Shown: one piece after another, positions 1 to 5,152 of the stretch
How positions within the stretch are numbered: position 1 is the stretch's first letter
Layout: every line of letters starts with the position of its first letter
Source of the DNA: Aquificaceae bacterium
Lineage (GTDB): Bacteria; Aquificota; Aquificia; Aquificales; Aquificaceae
DNA: 5,152 bases
Reading direction: 5' to 3'
Assembly (NCBI GenBank): GCA_015487535.1
Contig: WFPN01000290.1
Span: 1 to 5,152, forward strand
Notes under the pieces: model-generated
The model's database searches: none
Seen by the model: the letters and a program-made list of their open reading frames with translations, nothing else
What the model was told of the DNA's origin: nothing
Made by a program: the position numbers and the translations under genes

Positions 1-1
1 G

Positions 2-493
2 GACATAGCCAGGCCGGGATATCCGCTTCTCGTGATGGAAAAGCCTCCCTACAGGGTCCAGGTAAGCCTCCCCGAGAAGTTCCTCGGACGGGTAAAGGTG
101 GGTGATAGGCTCGAGACCTACGTTCCCTCGCTCGGAAAGAGCTTCTCAGCTAGAGTGGTGGAGATAGAGCCTTCCATAGATCCTTCGAGCAGAACCTTCA
201 GGATCAAGGCCGAGGTCATAGGAAAAGGAGTGAGGGGCGGGCTGTTCGCCAGGGTCTTCGTAGATGAACCCACTAAGAAGACGATCCTGATCCCCAGAAG
301 CGCAGTCTATAAGAGGTGGGACTTCACAGGAGTATGGGTAGCCAAGCCCGACAATACCCTCGAGCTCAGGTTCGTAAGGCTGGGAAGGAGGATAGGGGAC
401 AAGGTTGAGGTGCTCTCCGGACTCTCCGAGGGAGAGAGGATAGTTGTCCAAGGACTGGAGAAGGCCTGTGAAGGCTGCAAGGTCGGAGGTTGA
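2..493 (+). CDS. RND efflux periplasmic adaptor subunit (membrane fusion protein), C-terminal part
   Basis: This is the 3' end of a periplasmic adaptor gene, which bridges an RND pump to an outer-membrane channel. The frame is open from base 2, giving 163 residues; the ATG at 32 is an internal Met, not the start. The N-terminal signal, coiled-coil hairpin and most of the lipoyl domain lie outside the window. Visible are a beta-barrel domain (about residues 17-85, with YRVQVSLPE, GDRLETYVP and the family-typical IDPSSRTFRIKAEV) and a membrane-proximal domain (about 90-155, with ILIPRSAVYKR and VEVLSGLSEGERIVVQGLE). These order and motifs fit the RND_mfp (HlyD/AcrA-like) family. It ends three bases before the permease ATG, so the two form an operon. 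The tail carries a CEGC pair of cysteines, which is unusual for this family. The family assignment is firm; the substrate cannot be deduced. Confidence 0.93.
   Translation, partial: DIARPGYPLLVMEKPPYRVQVSLPEKFLGRVKVGDRLETYVPSLGKSFSARVVEIEPSIDPSSRTFRIKAEVIGKGVRGGLFARVFVDEPTKKTILIPRSAVYKRWDFTGVWVAKPDNTLELRFVRLGRRIGDKVEVLSGLSEGERIVVQGLEKACEGCKVGG
485..490 (+). promoter_or_regulatory. Ribosome binding site of the RND permease gene
   Basis: GGAGGT lies 6 bases upstream of the ATG at 497 and overlaps the last two glycine codons of the adaptor gene. A second, too-close GAGGT follows at 492-496. The strong Shine-Dalgarno match at good spacing decides the permease start and suggests re-initiation by ribosomes finishing the adaptor. 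Confidence 0.8.
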
Positions 494-496
494 GGT

Positions 497-3400
497 ATGT
501 ACGGACTGGCAGGAAGGCTCGCCCACTACTTCATAGACTCGAAGCTAACCCCGATACTTATCCTCGTCTCACTCGCCCTAGGTCTCTTCGCCGTTGTAAC
601 TACGCCGAAGGAGGAAGAGCCCCAGATAATCGTCCCCATGATAGACATATACATCTCCTACCCTGGGGCTACCCCCGAGGAGGTTGAGAGCAGGGTCGTA
701 ATTCCCCTCGAGAAGAAGCTCTGGGAGCTAAAGGACATCGAGTACATATACTCGGCCTCCATGAACGATATGGCTATAGTGACCGCCCGCTTTTACGTGG
801 GGACGGATCCGGTTAAGGCCCTGGTGGATCTCAACTCCAAGATGATGTCAGCCCTAGACCTTGCCCCTCCCGGTGTGGTCCTGCCGCCCCTCATAAAGCC
901 CATGTCCATAGATGACGTTCCCATACTTACCCTTACCCTCTGGGGTGAGAACTACGACTGGTACTCTCTCAGGAAGCTGGCGGCAACGCTCCAGAACGAG
1001 ATAAAGAAGATAGAGAACGTGGCGGACGTCTTTATAGTGGGCGGGACCCCGAGGGAGATAAGGATAGTTCTTGACCCTCAGAAGCTGGAGGCCTACAGGA
1101 TCTCGCCCCTTTACATAGCCAAGCTCCTCAAGGCCGCCAACGCCCAGGCGGTGAGCGGGAAGGTGAACAAGGGAAACACCGAGTACCTGATAAAGGTAGG
1201 AAACTTCTTCAAGTCGAAGGAGGACGTGGAGAACCTCGTGGTCAGAGTTCAGAACGGCAGGGTTGTCTATCTGAGGGACGTTGCGAAGGTTGTGGACGGC
1301 CCTGCGGAGATAAAGGACTACGTTTTGATGGGCTTCGGCCCCTCAGCGGAGGCTAAAGGCATAAAGAAGGAGCCGGGAGAACTTCTTCCGGCGGTAACAT
1401 TGGCAGTTTCCAAGAGGAAGGGGACGAACGCGGTCGATGTGGCGGAGGAGGTTCTCAAGCTCGTCGAGTACGCCAAGGGGCACGTCATACCCAAGGACGT
1501 GAACATAACGGTAACGAGGAACTACGGGGAGACAGCCAAGGAGAAGGCAAACGAGCTCCTTGAACACCTCCTTATAGCCACGGGCTCAGTGATCCTCCTA
1601 ATAGCGGTCGCCCTTGGTGTGAGGGAGGCTGTGGTCGTTGGCATAGCCGTTCCCGTAACCCTCTCGATAGCCCTGTTCCTCAGTGAGATGTACGGTTTCA
1701 CCCTCAACAGGGTGACCCTCTTCGCCCTCATATTCGCCATAGGTATCCTGGTGGACGACGCGATAGTGGTGGTGGAGAATATCCACAGATGGTTCGAGAT
1801 GCAGAAGCTCCCTCCCAGGGACGCGATAGTCAGGGCAACGGACGAGGTTGGAAACCCGACCATCCTTGCCACCTTCACCGTTATAGCGGCCCTCATGCCT
1901 ATGGCCTTCGTAACCGGATTGATGGGTCCCTACATGAGGCCCATACCGATAAACGCCTCGGTGGCGATGTTCTTCTCCCTTCTGGTGGCCTTCATAATAA
2001 CCCCCTGGGCTGCTTACAAGTTCCTTGAGAAGGAGAGAGAGCACGAGGAGATAGATATAAAGAAGACCTTCTTCTGGAGGCTATACTGCCGGATAATGGC
2101 TCCGCTCCTGATGAGCAAAGTCAAGCGTTACGCCTTCTACGGGCTGGTGCTTACCTTGATGGGAGGTGCTCTCTTCCTCTTCTACACCAAGACAGTCGTT
2201 GTAAAGATGCTCCCCTACGACAACAAATCCGAGCTCGAGATAGTCCTGGACATGCCCGAGGGAACAACCCTCGAAGAGACCCTGCGGGTAGCTAGGGAGA
2301 TAGGAAACTACATAGCCAAGCAGAACATAGTTACCGACTACCAAATATACGTGGGCACGGCGGCACCCTTCAACTTCAACGGCCTGGTGAGACACTACTA
2401 CCTGAGGCAGGCCTCAAATCTGGCCGAGATCCAGATCAACCTCATAGGGAAGCACGAGAGGAAGGAACAATCCCACCAGTTCGCGAAGATGATAAGACCG
2501 AAGGTCCACGAGATAGCCAAGAAGTACGGAGCGAAGTACGTGGCGGTCGTCGAGGTTCCGCCAGGTCCTCCGGTCCTCTCGCCAATAGTGGCCGAGGTCT
2601 ATGCCCCCAGCAGGGATGTTCAGGAGAAGGTCGCTCACAAGATACTCGACATATTCAAGGAGTCCAAGAGCATAACGGACGAAGGTATATACCTGGAAGC
2701 CCCGGCCCCTATGCTGAACTTCGTGGTGAAGGAGGACAAGGCTAAGCTATCCGGCTTTTCCAAGGAGGAGATTGTCTATACAATGAGGGCCCTGATAGGG
2801 GGTATGCAGGTTGGGGTCCTCCAGAACACGGACACCGAGCACGTCCCCATAAAGCTCAGACTCGCCGAAGAGTACAGGGTCCCGGAAATACTGAAGAACT
2901 TCAAGCTGATCAACTCCCAAGACAGGGCGGTTCCCCTCTCGGAGCTCGTTGAGGTCGAGGAAAAGACCATACCCAAGACCATATACCACAAGAACCTGAG
3001 GAGAGTCATCTACGTTATAGGCGACGTGGCCGGAAGGGAGGAGGCTCCCTTTTACGGGATACTGGACGTGAGGGATAAGGTTCTAGGTGTGGACAACCCT
3101 TATGGAAAGGTAGGTGAGCTCTGGATGTCCCTACCGCTTATAGAGGACAAGGTGTATGTGAAGTGGGACGGGGAGATGCACATAACCCTAGAGGTGTTCA
3201 GGGATCTGGGCCTTGCCTTCGGTGTGGCCCTGTTCGTGATGTATGTCCTTATCCTAGGATGGTTCAAGAGCTTTAAAGTTCCGGGGATAATAATGGCTCC
3301 CATACCCTTGACCCTGGTGGGTATAATCCCAGGCCATTGGATTATGGACAAGCTGATGGGCGGTGTCTTCTTCACCGCCACCTCCATGATAGGCTTTATA

Positions 3401-3745
3401 GCACTCGCCGGGATAATCGTGAGGAACTCTATACTCCTCGTGGACTTCGCGGAGGAGAGACTTAAAGAGGGCCTGCCCGTTCATCTTGCGGTGGTGGAGG
3501 CCGGAGTCGTAAGGACGAGACCTATACTCCTGACCGCCGTCGCGGTTGTAATAGGTGCCTTTGTGATCCTATTCGATCCCATCTTCAACGGCCTCGCCAT
3601 ATCCCTGATATTCGGAACGATCGGATCCACGATGCTCACACTCGTCCTCATTCCGCTGATGTACTATGCCTCCAAGCTGAAGGGCATGCCTCCAGAGGCC
3701 TGCCCAACCCCCGAGGAGATAAAGAGGGACCTTCAGGCGGACTGA
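497..3745 (+). CDS. RND family efflux transporter permease (AcrB/MexB-like)
   Basis: This is a complete inner-membrane RND pump of 1082 residues, a little longer than AcrB (about 1049). It should use the proton gradient to export a substrate through the adaptor encoded just upstream. The duplicated RND layout is visible: TM1 (about 17-35); a periplasmic porter region with YPGATPEEVE (55-64) and GGTPREIRI; TM2-TM6 (about 353-505); a cytoplasmic linker with TM7 (about 546-564); a second porter region (about 566-895); and TM8-TM12 (about 903-1058). The TM4 proton-relay pair is present as D420/D421 in GILVDDAIVVVEN. The TM10 lysine of AcrB (K940) appears as R976 in GIIVRNSILLVDF, and T1041 aligns with AcrB T978; these alignments were made by eye. 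I see no Met-rich CusA-type signature, so a heavy-metal pump is less likely than a drug, lipid or solvent exporter, but the substrate is not readable. The start is fixed by GGAGGT six bases upstream. The last 13 bases overlap the end of aroK on the other strand. Confidence 0.95.
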   Translation: MYGLAGRLAHYFIDSKLTPILILVSLALGLFAVVTTPKEEEPQIIVPMIDIYISYPGATPEEVESRVVIPLEKKLWELKDIEYIYSASMNDMAIVTARFYVGTDPVKALVDLNSKMMSALDLAPPGVVLPPLIKPMSIDDVPILTLTLWGENYDWYSLRKLAATLQNEIKKIENVADVFIVGGTPREIRIVLDPQKLEAYRISPLYIAKLLKAANAQAVSGKVNKGNTEYLIKVGNFFKSKEDVENLVVRVQNGRVVYLRDVAKVVDGPAEIKDYVLMGFGPSAEAKGIKKEPGELLPAVTLAVSKRKGTNAVDVAEEVLKLVEYAKGHVIPKDVNITVTRNYGETAKEKANELLEHLLIATGSVILLIAVALGVREAVVVGIAVPVTLSIALFLSEMYGFTLNRVTLFALIFAIGILVDDAIVVVENIHRWFEMQKLPPRDAIVRATDEVGNPTILATFTVIAALMPMAFVTGLMGPYMRPIPINASVAMFFSLLVAFIITPWAAYKFLEKEREHEEIDIKKTFFWRLYCRIMAPLLMSKVKRYAFYGLVLTLMGGALFLFYTKTVVVKMLPYDNKSELEIVLDMPEGTTLEETLRVAREIGNYIAKQNIVTDYQIYVGTAAPFNFNGLVRHYYLRQASNLAEIQINLIGKHERKEQSHQFAKMIRPKVHEIAKKYGAKYVAVVEVPPGPPVLSPIVAEVYAPSRDVQEKVAHKILDIFKESKSITDEGIYLEAPAPMLNFVVKEDKAKLSGFSKEEIVYTMRALIGGMQVGVLQNTDTEHVPIKLRLAEEYRVPEILKNFKLINSQDRAVPLSELVEVEEKTIPKTIYHKNLRRVIYVIGDVAGREEAPFYGILDVRDKVLGVDNPYGKVGELWMSLPLIEDKVYVKWDGEMHITLEVFRDLGLAFGVALFVMYVLILGWFKSFKVPGIIMAPIPLTLVGIIPGHWIMDKLMGGVFFTATSMIGFIALAGIIVRNSILLVDFAEERLKEGLPVHLAVVEAGVVRTRPILLTAVAVVIGAFVILFDPIFNGLAISLIFGTIGSTMLTLVLIPLMYYASKLKGMPPEACPTPEEIKRDLQAD
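3682..3705. repeat. Imperfect inverted repeat near the convergent gene ends
   Basis: GGGCA (3682-3686) pairs with TGCCC (3701-3705), and inside it GCCT (3688-3691) pairs with AGGC (3696-3699). There is one mismatch (T3687/C3700) and a four-base loop. It lies within the permease codons for KGMPPEACP and 28 bases beyond the aroK stop on the - strand. No T-run follows on either strand, so it is not a classical intrinsic terminator. A role in ending or stabilising the - strand transcript is only a possibility. Confidence 0.3.
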
Positions 3746-4236
3746 GAGATATAGTTCAGAATAAGTTGGGCCGCCTCCTCGGGGCTCTTCCCCTCCACTT
3801 TGATGTGAGCCTTCGAGTACACATTCTCGCGCTCCTTCAAAAGCTCCTTCAGCTTCTCCTCTCCCAGCCTGAGGAGGGGCCTGTTCTCGTCCCCTCCGCA
3901 TCTCCTTATAAACTCCTCGTAGGAGACCTTGAGCCAGACGACGAGCCCCTTTTCTTTCATGAGCTCCATAGCCTCGGGGTTTGCCCCCAGCCCCCCTCCG
4001 GTGGAGATGACGACATTTTTTTTCTCCGCGAGCTCCCTCAGGGTTCTTAGCTCTAGATCTCTGAAGTAAGGTTCCCCCTTCTTCTCGAATATCTCTGGAA
4101 TAGAGAGACCCTCCTTCCTCTCTACCTCCTCATCCACATCCAGGAACTCCCAGCCGAGACGTTTGGAGAGTATCCTCCCAACGGTAGTTTTCCCGCTGCA
4201 CATGAAGCCTACGAGGAATATCCTCTCCGGTCTCAA
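3733..4236 (-). CDS. aroK: Shikimate kinase, AroK type
   Basis: This cytoplasmic enzyme phosphorylates shikimate with ATP to shikimate 3-phosphate, the step before EPSP synthase in chorismate and aromatic amino acid synthesis. Its 167 residues are the usual length. Visible are: Walker A, residues 10-17 (GFMCSGKT, Lys16); the shikimate-site acidic pair D33/D35 in FLDVDEE; Arg59 in YFRDLE; the glycine triplet 80-82 in STGGG; the lid arginine R119 in NRPLL; and R136 in ERENVY. All key residues are present, so it should be active. Cys13 replaces the more common Gly of the P-loop, a variant I recall from Aquifex aeolicus AroK. The start is TTG (4236-4234), chosen because it places the N-terminus at the normal distance from the P-loop; AAGG lies five bases upstream. 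TTG overlaps the cytochrome stop as TTGA, implying translational coupling. The 3' end overlaps the RND permease by 13 bases. Confidence 0.95.
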   Translation of the reverse strand: MRPERIFLVGFMCSGKTTVGRILSKRLGWEFLDVDEEVERKEGLSIPEIFEKKGEPYFRDLELRTLRELAEKKNVVISTGGGLGANPEAMELMKEKGLVVWLKVSYEEFIRRCGGDENRPLLRLGEEKLKELLKERENVYSKAHIKVEGKSPEEAAQLILNYISQSA

Positions 4237-5141
4237 TATCCCCTTATCTGAGTCCTTCCGCTGTGACAGGCGGAGCAGTCGAAACCCTTCTGGGTTTTCT
4301 TAACAAGCCCAAAGCTCATAGCTATCCTCTGATGCCTGGAGTGTATCTCCGGATTGGGTATGAACTTCCTGAGCCTCTTTATCCCGAGCCCCTGGTGGCA
4401 CTGATAGCAGGTGAACATAGCCTCCTTCCAGAGCTTCCGTGCCCTTTCCTTGTTCCCTTGTTTCAAAGCCTTCACGAGCTCCACATACATTATCCTGTTC
4501 CTCTTCTTAACGACCTTCTTAACTTCGGGGGGGAACTTTACCATCATCGGGGCCGCTATGGACATGTTCTTCCCGCAGGCCGAGAGCCCCTGAGGATCCT
4601 TTATGAGATGAATTGCGGCCACGTAGTTCCCGTATTCTATAAACCCCCTCAACTTTACGAAGTTGAAGAAGGTCTTGTAGGCCCCGGCTTTGAAAGCAAC
4701 CACCTTGTTGGCCAGGAATCTGGCCGCCTTGAGGACCTCTTTGGTGTTTCTTCCCCCGACCACGAGGACCTTCCTGCCCTTCCACTCGACAACCTTCAGG
4801 GTAGGGCCCCTGAACTTCAGACTGAGCTCCCTAACTATCCGGTTGTTGGTTCCCAGGAGAATGAGGTTCTTCTCCGTCTTAAGGGCCTTCGGGAGTGGCA
4901 TTATCAGGGAAGGAAAGTAGCCCTTCCTGACCATCCTCGGGTTTATACCGAGGTCGTCCGTCCACTGGCCGAGGAAGTAAGCTATCTGGGAGGCCGAGGC
5001 AACAACACTCTTTTTCTCCTTGACCCCGTAAGTTATAACCACGTTGGGAACGGCCGCCTCCCCAACCTGGGCTGGAGTTCCAGTCCAGACCTCTCTGTAT
5101 GTAACGAAGGGAAACCTCTTGACCTCTGCGAAAGTGTCCAT
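4233..5141 (-). CDS. Dihaem c-type cytochrome with a large N-terminal non-haem domain, N-terminus outside the window
   Basis: Residue numbers count from the ATG at 5141, giving 302 residues. That ATG is probably internal: the frame stays open upstream to the edge (codons for K-P-I), no Shine-Dalgarno site is seen in the 11 available bases, and no signal peptide is present although covalent haem attachment requires export. The gene should be treated as 5'-partial. Two haem motifs are clear: CYQCH (245-249) and CSACH (289-293), the latter nine residues from the C-terminus. Residues about 200-250 look helical, and the run LVKALKQGNKERARKLWKEA leading into CYQCH resembles the last helix of cytochrome c' (inference). 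H267 and H270 between the motifs and H178 upstream are possible axial ligands. Residues about 44-150 look alpha/beta, with NLILLGTNN and RKVLVVGG strands, vaguely like archaeal S-layer or BcsB-type repeats. The partner and the reaction are unknown; a periplasmic or surface electron-transfer role is inferred. It probably shares an operon with aroK downstream. Confidence 0.8.
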   Translation of the reverse strand: MDTFAEVKRFPFVTYREVWTGTPAQVGEAAVPNVVITYGVKEKKSVVASASQIAYFLGQWTDDLGINPRMVRKGYFPSLIMPLPKALKTEKNLILLGTNNRIVRELSLKFRGPTLKVVEWKGRKVLVVGGRNTKEVLKAARFLANKVVAFKAGAYKTFFNFVKLRGFIEYGNYVAAIHLIKDPQGLSACGKNMSIAAPMMVKFPPEVKKVVKKRNRIMYVELVKALKQGNKERARKLWKEAMFTCYQCHQGLGIKRLRKFIPNPEIHSRHQRIAMSFGLVKKTQKGFDCSACHSGRTQIRGY

Positions 5142-5152
5142 TATGGGCTTAC

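Noticed and set aside
32..34. The ATG at 32 as the start of the adaptor gene
   Set aside because: The frame is open to the window edge and the product would lack the signal, hairpin and lipoyl parts. It is an internal Met.
1522..2044. Open reading frames of 124 and 148 codons on the - strand inside the RND permease gene
   Set aside because: They lie wholly within a clearly coding frame, their translations have odd low-complexity composition rich in H, G, Y and R or in T, R and S, and they show no recognisable motif. They are antisense shadows caused by codon bias.
497..3745. Assignment of the permease as a CusA-type metal exporter
   Set aside because: No methionine relay or histidine-rich signature is visible, and nothing in the window provides metal-handling context.
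3781..3793. GGGG-CTCTT-CCCC as a terminator for the RND operon
   Set aside because: It has only four pairs, no T-run follows, and it lies inside aroK. This is too weak to call.
3569..3901. A 110-codon - strand frame spanning the permease/aroK junction
   Set aside because: It overlaps both real genes in a different frame, is rich in E, G and R, and has no family resemblance.
5139..5141. The ATG at 5141 as the true start of the cytochrome
   Set aside because: The frame is open upstream to the window edge, no ribosome binding site precedes it, and the protein would lack an export signal that a c-type cytochrome needs.

Overview
The window holds four protein-coding genes packed almost without gaps. 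Two on the + strand form the end of an RND efflux operon. Two on the - strand encode an unusual c-type cytochrome and shikimate kinase. The pairs converge and overlap by 13 bases at their 3' ends. There is no intergenic stretch longer than a few bases, and I see no RNA gene, mobile element, CRISPR array or long repeat.

Organism (inference): a Gram-negative, probably thermophilic bacterium. A tripartite-type RND adaptor plus permease implies an outer membrane. The AroK-type shikimate kinase is bacterial, since archaea generally use a GHMP-type kinase. Codon use is marked by ATA for isoleucine and AGG/AGA for arginine. The proteins are rich in E, K, R, V and I, and the genes overlap tightly. 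The shikimate kinase, including a rare Cys in its Walker A loop (GFMCSGK) and the stretches EGLSIP and STGGGLGAN, looks very like the Aquifex aeolicus enzyme as I remember it. A member of the Aquificota (Aquificales or Desulfurobacteriales) is therefore my best guess. No search was run.

Layout: 2-493 (+) is the C-terminal part of a periplasmic adaptor (membrane fusion protein) that begins outside the window. 497-3745 (+) is the complete inner-membrane RND permease, 3 bases downstream and with a good ribosome binding site. 3733-4236 (-) is shikimate kinase (aroK) with a TTG start. 4233-5141 (-) is a cytochrome with two CxxCH haem motifs behind a larger non-haem region; its reading frame stays open to the window edge, so its true N-terminus is not visible.

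How they work together: adaptor and permease should form a proton-driven export complex with an outer-membrane channel encoded elsewhere; the substrate cannot be read from the sequence. On the other strand the cytochrome and aroK share a TTGA stop/start overlap, so they are probably co-transcribed and translationally coupled although their functions seem unrelated. The most interesting item is the cytochrome: an alpha/beta region vaguely like S-layer or BcsB-type domains is followed by a cytochrome c'-like helical haem segment and a second haem site at the extreme C-terminus.
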